A stretch of 64,000 nt of DNA from Acetivibrio alkalicellulosi (GTDB taxonomy: Bacteria; Bacillota; Clostridia; Acetivibrionales; Acetivibrionaceae): the NCBI GenBank assembly GCA_008125075.1, contig VLTH01000003.1:69199-133198 (forward strand), in the 5' to 3' direction. A program made the translations under genes and the position numbers. Shown here piece by piece: positions 1-15,062 of the stretch (within the stretch, counting starts at the first letter, position 1; every line of letters begins with the position of its first letter). The notes below the pieces were generated by a model, which had not been told where the DNA came from, did no database searches, and was given only the letters and a program-made list of their open reading frames with translations.

Positions 1-64
1 TTTAACTACTACCCACTTTTTTTATAAAAATATCTGATTTTAATTTAACATTGCCAAAAATAAT

Positions 65-1291
65 TTAGTCTTCTTCGAGAATGAGTGCAGCCGACGGAAA
101 GGGCTTAAGTGCCCTATTTAAAATTCCATGTGTATAGGCTATCAAAACTCCATAGTTTGTTATAAAAACATTACTTTCTTTTGATGACTCTATCCTAAAT
201 TGCATCTCTTTTCTGTTAATCATGCAGCCACCACAATGAACTATTAAATCATACCCATTAATATCTTTGGGGAAATGTGCTCCTGAGGCCCATTCGAAGT
301 TGATGTCATATCCACAAATTTGTCTTATCCATCTAGGAATTTTAACCTTTCCAATATCATCTGCCTGTCTGTGATGTGTACATCCTTCAACAATTAAAAC
401 TTTACTTCCTTGTTTTAACTCTTGAATTTTTTTAATACCTTTTACCAGTTCTGCTAAGTCCCCTTTTTGCCTAGCGAATAGTATAGAAAAGGATGTAAGC
501 GGAACGTCAGAAGGAGTGTCTGCGGATACTTTTAAAAATGCCTGAGAATCTGTTATTACTAATGAAGGCTTTACTTTTAGATTGTCAAGGGTGTGCTTTA
601 ACTCATGTTCCTTTGTAACAATAGCTATTGCATCATTATCAATAATATCTCTTATTGTTTGTTGTTGTGGCAATATAAGCCTTCCTTTGGGGGCTGATTT
701 ATCAATAGGAGTGACAAGTACTACTGTATCTCCTGGCTTTATAAGGTCTCCAATCAAACTAATCTCTGATTTATCATACTTTGCATTATCTATAATAAGG
801 TTCTTGACGCTATCAATACCTTCACCCGTGCCTGCGCTTGTTTTTACAAAGGGGATACCCAATATCTTGCTATATTCCATTACATCACTTTGTAAAACAT
901 CTTTTATATCACATTTATTTATAACCCCAACTAATGGTATCTCTCTTTTCTTTAACATTGCTGCAAAATCTTTTTCAAATTCAGTGATTCCTTCAGTTGC
1001 ACTTATAACAAGTATTGCTATATTTGATTTTCTTAATACTTCATGTGCCTTTTCAATTCTTAAGTTACCTAAATCTCCACTGTCATCAAGCCCAGCTGTG
1101 TCAATAATGACTACAGGACCTATAGGTAAAAGCTCCATTGTCTTATATACTGGATCTGTTGTTGTTCCTGGAACATTTGAAACCACTGCTATTTGTTGTC
1201 CTGTAAGTGCATTTATCAGTGATGATTTTCCAGCATTTCTTCTTCCAAAAATAGCTATATGAAGCCTATTTGAAATTGGTGTTGTATTCAA
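65..1291 (-). CDS. hydF: [FeFe]-hydrogenase maturation GTPase HydF
   Basis: HydF is the scaffold on which the 2Fe subcluster of the [FeFe]-hydrogenase H-cluster is assembled before transfer to HydA (family knowledge). The protein has an N-terminal Ras-like GTPase domain with P-loop GRRNAGKSS at about residue 16, DTAGL and NKCD, followed by a dimerisation region and a C-terminal [4Fe-4S] domain with the HydF ligands: Cys-Thr-His in EGCTHHRQ and HCGGC further on. I start it at a TTG (complement 1291-1289) because AAAGGAG lies 7 bases upstream. A longer frame to 1363 has no ribosome site and would overlap aspA. It follows aspA by 13 bases, probably as one transcript. hydE and hydG are not in the window. 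Confidence 0.95.
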   Translation of the reverse strand: MNTTPISNRLHIAIFGRRNAGKSSLINALTGQQIAVVSNVPGTTTDPVYKTMELLPIGPVVIIDTAGLDDSGDLGNLRIEKAHEVLRKSNIAILVISATEGITEFEKDFAAMLKKREIPLVGVINKCDIKDVLQSDVMEYSKILGIPFVKTSAGTGEGIDSVKNLIIDNAKYDKSEISLIGDLIKPGDTVVLVTPIDKSAPKGRLILPQQQTIRDIIDNDAIAIVTKEHELKHTLDNLKVKPSLVITDSQAFLKVSADTPSDVPLTSFSILFARQKGDLAELVKGIKKIQELKQGSKVLIVEGCTHHRQADDIGKVKIPRWIRQICGYDINFEWASGAHFPKDINGYDLIVHCGGCMINRKEMQFRIESSKESNVFITNYGVLIAYTHGILNRALKPFPSAALILEED

Positions 1292-1304
1292 TATTATCAC
1301 TCCT

Positions 1305-2699
1305 TTACTTTTTTCCCGGTATGCCTGGCGTTGTAATTGACACAGTATCAAATATCTTGTCAATTTCGGCTTTATCTAAAATATTCTCTGATAGAAGTAC
1401 TTCTCGAACTGTCTTACTTGTCTTAATGCATGATTTTGAAACTTCACTAGCTCTATCATATCCAATATGACCAGTAAGTGCAGTAACTAAGGTAAAACTT
1501 TTTTCTAAAAGTTCACTACATCTTGATATATCAGCGGAAATTCCCTTTATGCATTTTTCAATAAAAATACTTAAAGTGTTATTTAAAATGTCTAGCATTT
1601 CAAATAAATTATGTGCGATAACAGGTAAAAATGCATTTAATTCAAGTTGTCCAGACTGAGCAGCTAGTGTAATAGCAAAATCATTAGACATTATCTGAAA
1701 AGCAGCTTGATTAACTGCTTCTGCTATCACAGGGTTTACTTTTCCAGGCATTATTGAAGACCCTGCTTGGACAGGTGGGAGATTAATCTCACCTAATCCA
1801 GCTATAGGACCAGAAGATAAAAGCCTTATATCACTAGATACTTTAGATAGATTTACGGCTGATGTTTTTAAAAGCCCTGATACTTCAACAAAAACATCAC
1901 AGTTTTGAGTACAATCTATCATATATTCAGATCTTGCAAGACCAATTCCAGTAATTTCTCTAAGCTTTTCAATTACATTAAAAATATACTTTTTTTCAGC
2001 ATTTATTCCTGTCCCAACGGCAGTTCCACCAATATTAACCTGTCTTAACCTTTCTTCTACCTTATAAATTCTCCACCTGTCTCTTGCAAAGGCTTGAGCC
2101 CATGCGCCAAACTCTTGACCTAACGTAACAGGAACCGCATCTTGTAGTTGTGTTCTTCCAACTTTTAAAACATTTGAAAATTCGTCTTCCTTTTCTTGTA
2201 AGGAAGCTTGCAACTGTGCAAATTTTTCACTTACAGGTCGTAATAGATTTATTGCTGCAATTCTTACAGATGTAGGGAAAACATCATTTGTTGATTGGGA
2301 CATATTTACATGATCAATTGGATGTACTATATGATATTCACCTTTATTACCACCTAATATTTCAATAGCTCGGTTTGCAACCACTTCATTTACATTCATG
2401 TTTGCAGAAGTTCCAGCACCACCTTGTAAACAATCCACAATAAATTGATCAAAAAAGTTTCCCAACAATATTTCATCACATGCTTTTACAATTGAACATG
2501 CTATATCACTGTTTAAAAGTCCTGTCAAGTGATTTGTAATTGCAGCAGCTTTCTTTACTATAACAATTGCTTTAACAAGTTCCCAGTGGATGGGCCTTTT
2601 GGTTATAGGAAAATTATCTAATGCTCTTTTTGTGTGTATTCCAAAGTAACAATTATCATCTATTTCAAGTTCACCTAGCATATCACTTTCAATTCTCAC
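1305..2699 (-). CDS. aspA: Aspartate ammonia-lyase (aspartase)
   Basis: This fumarase/aspartase superfamily member would convert L-aspartate to fumarate and ammonia in the cytosol. The family signature SSIMPGKVNP is intact (the catalytic-loop serine region), as are QGGAGTSANMNVNEV and HPIDHVNMSQSTND, which match aspartase rather than fumarase or argininosuccinate lyase. The length of about 464 residues is normal. The start is the GTG at 2699, preceded by GGAGGT at good distance; an upstream TTG would lie inside that ribosome site. Aspartase beside hydrogenase maturation genes is a known recurrent arrangement in anaerobes, so it is likely co-transcribed with hydF. Its exact role in H-cluster assembly is not settled. 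Confidence 0.93.
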   Translation of the reverse strand: MRIESDMLGELEIDDNCYFGIHTKRALDNFPITKRPIHWELVKAIVIVKKAAAITNHLTGLLNSDIACSIVKACDEILLGNFFDQFIVDCLQGGAGTSANMNVNEVVANRAIEILGGNKGEYHIVHPIDHVNMSQSTNDVFPTSVRIAAINLLRPVSEKFAQLQASLQEKEDEFSNVLKVGRTQLQDAVPVTLGQEFGAWAQAFARDRWRIYKVEERLRQVNIGGTAVGTGINAEKKYIFNVIEKLREITGIGLARSEYMIDCTQNCDVFVEVSGLLKTSAVNLSKVSSDIRLLSSGPIAGLGEINLPPVQAGSSIMPGKVNPVIAEAVNQAAFQIMSNDFAITLAAQSGQLELNAFLPVIAHNLFEMLDILNNTLSIFIEKCIKGISADISRCSELLEKSFTLVTALTGHIGYDRASEVSKSCIKTSKTVREVLLSENILDKAEIDKIFDTVSITTPGIPGKK

Positions 2700-2870
2700 C
2701 CTAACACCTCCCAAAAATTAAATTAAATATAAAAAGAAAACAATAGATTAATATCAATATTAACAGTAACTTAACCTACTATATTTATTAAAATATATAC
2801 CCATATAATTAATATTTCAATATAAAATTTAAAAAAGATATTATATCTTATTCTATTAATCAATCATCTA

Positions 2871-2950
2871 TAAGGTGGAGTTTCTATTATAATTTTCAGA
2901 GGGAGTAGAGTTTCTATCTGAAGCCTCTATTTTAGCTTTAGAGTTAACTA
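2871..2950 (-). repeat. Dispersed three-hairpin repeat, copy A (reverse)
   Basis: Reverse-oriented, diverged copy of the element seen at 5241-5340, 18755-18834 and 55726-55763. The reverse complement carries the AAAGCTAAA arm, the GGCTTCAG...CTGAAA arm and the AACTCCACCTTATA end. It lies in the 413-base gap between aspA and the GH11 gene; the rest of the gap up to the terminator is AT-rich with nothing recognisable. Confidence 0.6.
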
Positions 2951-2991
2951 GTATAAGGTTAAAAGGCAGAATGTTAAACCTAGTGTTTTGC

Positions 2992-3032
2992 AAAAAAAAG
3001 AGCTGATACACAATAAGTGTGTATCAGCTCTT
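2992..3032 (-). terminator. Rho-independent terminator of the GH11 gene
   Basis: Perfect hairpin with stem AAGAGCTGATACAC pairing with GTGTATCAGCTCTT around a short loop. On the minus strand it is followed by a run of eight T, so it would end the GH11 transcript about 80 bases after the stop codon. Confidence 0.85.
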
Positions 3033-3112
3033 AAGATACTTAAACTATATTTTTCTCAGGTAGATTATAATGTCTACCTGAAGATCTCAAGATTAACTAT
3101 AAATAGATTAGT

Positions 3113-5036
<1,924 letters not shown>

Positions 5037-5065
5037 TTGACTTAAGACTTATTGTGTGTTAGATT
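5037..5065 (+). promoter_or_regulatory. Housekeeping promoter for the Mn2+ riboswitch unit
   Basis: TTGACT, 17-base spacer, TAGATT. The predicted start falls a few bases before the riboswitch aptamer begins, which supports the assignment. Confidence 0.6.
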
Positions 5066-5078
5066 CTAAGTATATTCT

Positions 5079-5182
5079 AAAAGGGAGTAGTTGCGGCGAG
5101 ATTGCCAGAAATAAAATCAACAGGCTGGAGAAATCCTGGTTTTATTTGCTTTAAGAGTAACTTAAAGAAGCGAGACTTTTAG
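5079..5182 (+). promoter_or_regulatory. yybP-ykoY manganese riboswitch
   Basis: The 5' hallmark AAAAGGGAGTAG and the 3' hallmark GAAGCGAGACTTTTAG frame two paired arms (AATAAAATCAACAG...CTGGTTTTATTT, and GCTTTAAGAGTAACTTAAAG). This is the layout of the yybP-ykoY aptamer, a Mn2+ sensor that switches on Mn2+ exporters (established for the class). The following 50 bases contain competing segments that could form the switch. The downstream gene is a UPF0016/TMEM165 transporter, a typical target. Confidence 0.85.
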
Positions 5183-5240
5183 ATTAGTTAGCCATTAATA
5201 TAGGGCTTATTAATCTATTGGTTTCGCTTTTAGTTTTGTG

Positions 5241-5340
5241 TGAACTCGTTTAGCTAAAGCTAAACATCGAGGCTTCAGGTGGAGACTCAACTCTACCTGA
5301 AGATTTATAAGACGAACTCCACCTTATAGAAGGTGGAGTC
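5241..5340 (+). repeat. Dispersed three-hairpin repeat, copy B (most complete)
   Basis: Three successive stem-loops: TTTAGCTAAAGCTAAA, then CTTCAGGT...ACCTGAAG, then ACTCCACCTTATAGAAGGTGGAGT. It sits in the leader between the Mn2+ riboswitch and the exporter start. Copies A (2871-2950) and C (18755-18834) are reversed; copy D (55726-55763) is partial. Confidence 0.7.
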
Positions 5341-5386
5341 TTAGAATACGATAAAGATTGAAAATAATAGTGATAGGTGTGAGAAT

Positions 5387-6490
5387 ATGATACAAGAAAT
5401 ATTAAAGGCATTTTTTCTTATTTTTATAGCTGAAATGGGTGACAAGACTCAAATACTTGCAATGGCTTTTGCTACAAGATTTCCAGTAAAAAAGGTATTG
5501 CTAGGAGTATTTATAGGAGTTCTTTTAAATCATGGTTTGGCAGTAGTTTTAGGAAAATACATATCTAGCTTTATTCCAGGCAACTCAATTCAGATAGTTG
5601 CAGGTTTTGCCTTTGTTGGGTTTGCACTTTGGAATCTAAAAATAGATTCTAAAGAAGATGAAGAGGGAGAAAAAAAATATAAATACAGTCCGGTTTTAAC
5701 TGTGGCTCTGGCGTTTTTCATAGGAGAACTAGGAGATAAAACTCAATTAACGGCAATAACTTTAGCCACTGAAGCTTCCTATCCATTAGCTATGTTGAGT
5801 GGTACTGTTTTAGCAATGATTGCTACATGTTCATTAGGTATTTTAGTAGGAAAACAATTGGGTGATAAAGTTCCAGAATTTAATATTAAATTAATATCAG
5901 CTAGTGTTTTTATGTTATTTGGTGTTATTAAACTATATCAGAATGTGCCTAAGAACTATTTAAACATTCATAATACATTTGTATTTATTGTAATAATATC
6001 TATTATTACTTTAGTATTATTGCGTTCTATGGTAGTAGAAAAGAGAAAAGGATTTAAATCTAAGTTTAAAAGGATGTCTAAAGAATTATATGAGTATTAT
6101 CATCATGTTGGAAAAAGTGCGGAAAAAATATGTCTTGGTTCTGAAAAATGTGGTAAATGTCAAATGGACGAATGTATGATAGGATATATAAAGAGTCTGG
6201 TGAAAAATGCTTTAGAAGGAGAGATTATAAAACAAAAAACTTTTATACATGAGAAAAAGGTTGTAAATAAAAATTATGACAAAGGACAGGTTATGGAGTG
6301 TTTAAAAATGACATTAAGACTTATTAGAAGTAGGGATACTTGCCAAAAAGATAACAGCATTAATCAAATAAGAATAAATTTAGAAAGGATACTATTTGGT
6401 AAAAGTGTTGGTGAAATAAATGATTGGGAAAACTATTCAAAAAGCTTATATAGTATTGATAAAGTAATTGCTAAAAGAATTTTAGAATAA
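5387..6490 (+). CDS. UPF0016/TMEM165-family Mn2+ exporter with Cys-containing C-terminal extension
   Basis: Membrane cation exporter of the UPF0016 (TMEM165/GDT1/MneA) family. The two inverted repeats each carry the signature acidic motif, EMGDKTQ near residue 16 and ELGDKTQ near residue 118, in a six-helix core ending around residue 210. The family is usually about 200-230 residues. This one has 367, adding a charged cytosolic tail of about 150 residues with a cysteine cluster (CLGSEKCGKCQMDEC near residues 246-260). The tail might bind a metal or Fe-S centre (inference); I do not recognise it as a named domain. The Mn2+ riboswitch upstream points to export of excess Mn2+. Confidence 0.88.
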   Translation: MIQEILKAFFLIFIAEMGDKTQILAMAFATRFPVKKVLLGVFIGVLLNHGLAVVLGKYISSFIPGNSIQIVAGFAFVGFALWNLKIDSKEDEEGEKKYKYSPVLTVALAFFIGELGDKTQLTAITLATEASYPLAMLSGTVLAMIATCSLGILVGKQLGDKVPEFNIKLISASVFMLFGVIKLYQNVPKNYLNIHNTFVFIVIISIITLVLLRSMVVEKRKGFKSKFKRMSKELYEYYHHVGKSAEKICLGSEKCGKCQMDECMIGYIKSLVKNALEGEIIKQKTFIHEKKVVNKNYDKGQVMECLKMTLRLIRSRDTCQKDNSINQIRINLERILFGKSVGEINDWENYSKSLYSIDKVIAKRILE

Positions 6491-6572
6491 GTTTCTAATA
6501 ATCCATTTAAAAATAATGCTGTAAACTCTAATATTAAAATTATTTATTAAATAATCCGAAATAGAATATAGA

Positions 6573-6603
6573 ATTCCGAACTTAAAAAAAAAACATTTAC
6601 GAA
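6573..6603 (+). promoter_or_regulatory. SigI-type promoter of sigI-rsgI (autoregulatory)
   Basis: The block starting ATTCCGAACTT, then a run of A, then AACAT and CGAA at 6600-6603, is repeated almost base for base at 9319-9349 before the GH10 gene, with CGAA exactly 27 bases from the block start in both. SigI promoters of C. thermocellum have an A-rich -35 region and a CGWA -10 (from memory). A small hairpin follows in the leader (ATCTTATAA...TTATAAGAT, 6638-6662). Confidence 0.75.
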
Positions 6604-6754
6604 GATGTCAAATAAAAAGAAGAAGTAAACGTGAAGAATCTTATAAGTAAGTTTTATAAGATACTATTTAGAAGCGTTGGAGTGAAATGGAGGACTCAAT
6701 AGCAAAGGGGATCTAGACCCCCGAGTTTTATTTTGAAAATAATTATAAGGGAAG

Positions 6755-7492
6755 ATGTGTATGATATTTATTTGGTCGATTTTCACTGGTGAAACAGCAA
6801 CTAGCATTGTTGAAAAAATAAAGAATGGGAATAAAGAACTGAAAGAAAAATTTATTGAAGACTACATTCCATTTATAATAAAAGTTATTTCAAGTTTCTA
6901 TTCTTCAAGCATAGTGGATATAAAAAACAGTGATGAATATAGCATAGGACTTATGGCTTTTGATGAAGCAATAGAGAAATATGATAGCAATAAGAATAAG
7001 AGTTTTTTGGGGTTTGCGAAATTGGTGATAAAAAGGAGGATAATAGATTACTTTAGAAATATATCTTCTGTAAGAAAAAAAGAAATTCCATTTTCATCTT
7101 TTAACAGTATAGTTACTTCTGAGTTTGAGGATGAATCAAATATAATTGATTATGATATAGGTTCAGGTAGATATGAAGTCATTAGTGAGTTGGAAGATTT
7201 TTCTAGGCAATTAAAATCATATGGACTAAGTATAAAGAATTTGCCTGAATACATGCCAAAGCATAAGGATTCAAAACAGATGTGTATAAGTATAGCTAAA
7301 AAAATAATTGAAAACAAAAATATCTATAACATATTAAAAACGAAAAAATACTTTAAGATGAAAGAGTTATCTAAAATAATTGATGTTCATCCAAAGACCA
7401 TTGAAAGAAATAGAAGGTTTATAATATGCTTGTGTATAATATATGACAATAATTACAGTAATTTCAAAGCGTATTTGAGTCAAATATCTTAA
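6755..7492 (+). CDS. sigI: RNA polymerase sigma factor SigI
   Basis: Alternative sigma factor of the SigI family (245 residues). Region 2-like residues span about 15-120 (DEYSIGLMAFDEAIEKYD, FLGFAKLVIKRRIIDYFR) and a C-terminal HTH region 4-like domain contains MKELSKIIDVHPKTIERNRR, the SigI signature rather than classical sigma-70 region 4. rsgI follows after 99 bases, the standard sigI-rsgI pair of cellulosomal clostridia, in which RsgI holds SigI inactive until polysaccharide is sensed. Alternative start ATG 6761 has better spacing to GGGAAG. The promoter upstream looks SigI-dependent, so the pair is probably autoregulated. Confidence 0.93.
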   Translation: MCMIFIWSIFTGETATSIVEKIKNGNKELKEKFIEDYIPFIIKVISSFYSSSIVDIKNSDEYSIGLMAFDEAIEKYDSNKNKSFLGFAKLVIKRRIIDYFRNISSVRKKEIPFSSFNSIVTSEFEDESNIIDYDIGSGRYEVISELEDFSRQLKSYGLSIKNLPEYMPKHKDSKQMCISIAKKIIENKNIYNILKTKKYFKMKELSKIIDVHPKTIERNRRFIICLCIIYDNNYSNFKAYLSQIS

Positions 7493-7591
7493 CAGGTAAA
7501 TTTAATAAAAAAACTATAAGATTTTTGGTTTTTTATATAGTTAAAAATAATTATCAAAAAACAAAAATCCACATATTCAGGGGTGGGAAAA

Positions 7592-9208
7592 ATGAAACAA
7601 AAGGGTATCGTAATAAGTATGACTAAGAATAAAGTAGTGGTAACTACTAATGAGTTTCAGTGCTTCTATATTAAAAGAAGGCCTGCAGTTTATGTAGGAA
7701 AGGAAGTTGAATTTACAGCAAAAGAAATAATTAAGAAAAGACCAGTTGTAAAAACACTTTCATTAGGGGTTGCTTGTATGGCTTTTCTATTTATGGTAGT
7801 GTATTTTTTAAATTCTGCTTATATTAAAGATATTTTTACTGAGCCAAAAGTTTTTGCATATATTAATATTGATATTAATCCTAGTTTGGAAATGGAAATC
7901 GATGTTGATGGAAATGTATTGAAGTTAGTTCCCTTAAATGAAGAGTCCAATGCATTTATTAAGAACTTGAGAATTGATAAGGTAAGTGTTTTTGAAGCTA
8001 TTAATAAGATATTAGAAAAAGTAAATATAATAGAAACAAGTAATACTGATAATTATTATATACTTATTTCAAGTACTTTAAATAATAAAGGAAATGAATA
8101 TGATAAAGAATATCAAATGGAAAAGGAAAAACTAGATATAATAGTAAATTCATTAAAAGACAACATACAAGAAAAAGAAGACAGTGAAATGTATGTATAT
8201 GTTGTTCAAGCAGACATATACGAAAGAAAAGAGGCACAGAAGAAAGGTATATCAACAGGAAGATATGTACTGTATAATGAATATAAAAAATCAGAAAGTA
8301 ACTTTTCAATTGAAGAAGCTAAAAGAGTTGGCGTTAATGAGATGTTACTAAACATATTTAATCCTATTTCAGAAAAAGAAAAAGATAATATGCCGATGGA
8401 AACCACTTCACCAACACCGACACCGACACCGACACCGACACCAACATCAACACCAACACCAAAATCAACACCAAAATCAACACCAACATCAACACCAAAA
8501 TCAACACCAACATCAACACCAACATCAACACCAACATCAACATCAACACCAACATCAACATCAACATCAACATCAACACCAACACCAACATCAACATCAA
8601 CACCAACACCAACATCAACACCAACACCAACACCAACACCAATACCAACATCAACACCAACACCAACACCAATACCAACATCAACATCAACATCAATACC
8701 AACATCAATACCAGCATCAATACCAACACCAACACCAATGCCAACAGCAACACCAACAACAGCAAAACCAACACCAACACCACAAATAAACCAAGTGTAT
8801 ATGAGATATGAATCATACAATTATAAAAACCGATATATAAGGCATGAGTCATTTTTAGGGCGCATTTCACCAAATGTATCTCCACTAGATGATTCAATAT
8901 TTAATGTAGTTCTTGGTCTGGCTGACTCCAATTACGTTTCTTTTGAGTCGAAAAATTTTCCGGGATATTACTTGATTCATGAGGACTTTAAAATTGTTCT
9001 TAAACAAAATGATAACTCAGATAACTTTAGAGAGAGTGCAACATTTAAGAAAGTGCCTGGATTAGCTAATAATAACTTAATTTCTTTTCAATCGTATAAT
9101 TATCCAGATAGATATATTCGACACAGGATGTTTTATCTTCATGTTGATGAAATTATTACAGATTTAGAAAAAGAAGATGCTACATTTATTGAAGTTAAAA
9201 TTGACTAA
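7592..9208 (+). CDS. rsgI: Anti-sigma factor RsgI with extracellular CBM42 (arabinofuranose) sensor
   Basis: Membrane anti-sigma factor of 538 residues. Order: cytosolic SigI-binding domain (1 to about 52, MKQKGIVISMTKNKVVV), one membrane helix (about 57-80), conserved extracytoplasmic RsgI domain with NIDINPSLEMEID (the Asn-Pro where RsgI proteins are reported to self-cleave), a roughly 130-residue Pro/Thr/Ser linker, and a C-terminal CBM42/AbfB beta-trefoil (about 408-538) recognised by RYIRHESF, YVSFES, YPDRYIRHRMF and DATF. CBM42 binds arabinofuranosyl side chains of arabinoxylan; C. thermocellum RsgI5 has the same sensor type (from memory). The ATG at 7592 follows AGGGGTGGG; an upstream GTG at 7583 lies inside that site. 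The neighbouring GH62 arabinofuranosidase gene fits the predicted ligand. Confidence 0.93.
   Translation: MKQKGIVISMTKNKVVVTTNEFQCFYIKRRPAVYVGKEVEFTAKEIIKKRPVVKTLSLGVACMAFLFMVVYFLNSAYIKDIFTEPKVFAYINIDINPSLEMEIDVDGNVLKLVPLNEESNAFIKNLRIDKVSVFEAINKILEKVNIIETSNTDNYYILISSTLNNKGNEYDKEYQMEKEKLDIIVNSLKDNIQEKEDSEMYVYVVQADIYERKEAQKKGISTGRYVLYNEYKKSESNFSIEEAKRVGVNEMLLNIFNPISEKEKDNMPMETTSPTPTPTPTPTPTSTPTPKSTPKSTPTSTPKSTPTSTPTSTPTSTSTPTSTSTSTSTPTPTSTSTPTPTSTPTPTPTPIPTSTPTPTPIPTSTSTSIPTSIPASIPTPTPMPTATPTTAKPTPTPQINQVYMRYESYNYKNRYIRHESFLGRISPNVSPLDDSIFNVVLGLADSNYVSFESKNFPGYYLIHEDFKIVLKQNDNSDNFRESATFKKVPGLANNNLISFQSYNYPDRYIRHRMFYLHVDEIITDLEKEDATFIEVKID
8403..8790 (+). repeat. Minisatellite encoding the RsgI Pro/Thr/Ser linker
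   Basis: Short tandem units of the type ACACCAACATCA (variants ACACCG, AAATCA, AATACC) running about 390 bases. It reads as (TP)n/(TS)n and bridges the cell wall between membrane and CBM42. Such repeats slip, so length may differ between strains. Long reverse-strand frames across it are compositional artefacts. Confidence 0.9.
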
Positions 9209-9258
9209 TATTGGAGTAAATAATGATTGTTTTATCAATATAGATTATATGCATTTCC

Positions 9259-9294
9259 TAGAAAAAAGTTTGCTTTTTAGCAAACTTTTTTCTA
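9259..9294 (+). terminator. Terminator after rsgI
   Basis: Near-perfect hairpin TAGAAAAAAGTTTGC...GCAAACTTTTTTCTA with a T-rich 3' arm. The same stem core recurs at 23336-23363. It separates rsgI from the GH10 gene, which then has its own SigI-type promoter. Confidence 0.85.
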
Positions 9295-9318
9295 AATAAA
9301 TTTAAAATATCACTACAG

Positions 9319-9349
9319 ATTCCGAACTTAAAAAATAACATGCTTCGAA
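9319..9349 (+). promoter_or_regulatory. SigI-type promoter of the GH10/GH62 gene
   Basis: Shares ATTCCGAACTTAAAAAA, AACAT and CGAA (9346-9349) with the block at 6573-6603 in front of sigI, at identical spacing. It lies about 100 bases before the start codon. The leader contains a strong hairpin (AAATCTGTAATCCT with AGGATATACAGATTT, 9375-9412). Confidence 0.75.
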
Positions 9350-9374
9350 GGTGTATTACAATTAAATAAAGAAA

Positions 9375-9412
9375 AAATCTGTAATCCTATGGAAATGAGG
9401 ATATACAGATTT
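9375..9412 (+). promoter_or_regulatory. 5' leader hairpin of the GH10/GH62 mRNA
   Basis: Fourteen-base-pair stem with one bulge around a small loop, between the SigI-type promoter and the AAGGAGGAG ribosome site. No T-run follows, so it is more likely a stability element than a terminator. Confidence 0.55.
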
Positions 9413-9444
9413 ATATAAATAGAGTTTATTTTAAGGAGGAGTAG

Positions 9445-12411
<2,967 letters not shown>

Positions 12412-12430
12412 AGAGTAGTACATCATTTAA

Positions 12431-12520
12431 GCTTCAACACAGAAAAAGTGGTGTAATTAGTGAATGTTTTTCTTCACTTTAAAAATATGATCTCTAAAAA
12501 AAATATTTCTGTGTTGAAGC
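12431..12520 (+). promoter_or_regulatory. Inverted repeat between GH10/GH62 and GH30 genes
   Basis: Perfect 15-base arms GCTTCAACACAGAAA (12431-12445) and TTTCTGTGTTGAAGC (12506-12520) around about 60 bases that contain a smaller hairpin (GTGAA...TTCAC). There is no clear T-run, so it may be an mRNA processing or stability structure within one transcript rather than a full terminator. Confidence 0.6.
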
Positions 12521-12525
12521 TGTAG

Positions 12526-14457
<1,932 letters not shown>

Positions 14458-14512
14458 GTTATTATGTATAGACTAAGAAGTCTTTTATCCCTTGAGGGGT
14501 AAGTGTTTAGAT

Positions 14513-14658
14513 ATATGGAAGAAACATTGTGAAGCAAGTCATAGAGCCTGTTAATACGACGAGGAGAGGGAGAGCATTGTTTGAGCGAAGCGAGTTTTCC
14601 AAAGGCCCCGAGGAGTATTTACAGGCTCTAAACTGCTAAACTTAAGTTTGTGGAATAT
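14513..14658 (+). repeat. 146-bp structured dispersed repeat, copy 1
   Basis: Matches the reverse complement of 42954-43098 over its whole length with few differences. It contains AGAGCCTGT ... ACAGGCTCT inverted arms and an internal GAGCGAAGCGAG palindrome. No plausible ORF. It could be a MITE-like element or a structured RNA. It fills most of the 294-base gap between the GH30 gene and the metal operon. Confidence 0.75.
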
Positions 14659-14706
14659 ATTTAAACACTTTTACTAATTGTACCCGCAGAAGACCTTTTT
14701 ATTGAT

Positions 14707-14735
14707 TTGCCAATAAAAAAAGTTTATTATATATA
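14707..14735 (+). promoter_or_regulatory. Promoter of the metal-chaperone operon
   Basis: TTGCCA, 17-base spacer, TATATA. No Zur- or Fur-like palindrome was recognised next to it. Confidence 0.5.
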
Positions 14736-14751
14736 TATGAGGTGAGATGCT

Positions 14752-15042
14752 ATGAAGAAAATTATAATTATTAGTGTTATATTTATTGTAAGTATATTAT
14801 TACTAATGGGATGTGTTCCGGGGGATGGGACTTATACAGATACAAAACCTGCAGGCTTTTTCTGGGGAATATGGCATGGGTGGATAGCACCTGTTTCTCT
14901 TATAATAAGTATATTTAATAAAAATATTGGGATTTATGAGGTGTCAAACACAGGCTTTGGATATAATTTTGGCTTTTACATTGCAGTTATCAGTGGCTTT
15001 GGCGGTCTATCCGTATTTAGAAAAAAACGTTCTAAAAAATAA
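14752..15042 (+). CDS. Small conserved lipoprotein/membrane protein of unknown function
   Basis: 96 residues. A lipoprotein signal with lipobox LLMGC ends at about Cys21; a conserved-looking block AGFFWGIWHGWIAPVSLI follows, then a second hydrophobic stretch (FGFYIAVISGFGG) and a basic C-terminus (FRKKRSKK). I recall similar small proteins annotated only as hypothetical in many anaerobes. It leads the operon, 20 bases before a G3E GTPase gene, which hints at a link to metal handling (inference from context only). The ribosome site GAGGTGAG is good. Confidence 0.75.
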   Translation: MKKIIIISVIFIVSILLLMGCVPGDGTYTDTKPAGFFWGIWHGWIAPVSLIISIFNKNIGIYEVSNTGFGYNFGFYIAVISGFGGLSVFRKKRSKK

Positions 15043-15062
15043 AAGTTATAAAGGGTGATAAA

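Noticed and set aside
582-1262. A 226-codon forward frame opposite hydF
   Set aside because: It is antisense to a well-recognised HydF with all motifs; its own product has no recognisable features and no ribosome site.
8206-8897. Long reverse-strand frames rich in Gly-Val or Leu-Val opposite the RsgI linker
   Set aside because: They are read-through of the short tandem repeat encoding the Pro/Thr/Ser linker; no ribosome site, and the forward gene is well supported.
14659-14751. A Zur or Fur operator before the metal operon
   Set aside because: No TCGTAATNATTACGA-like or 19-bp Fur-like palindrome was seen; only a plain promoter.
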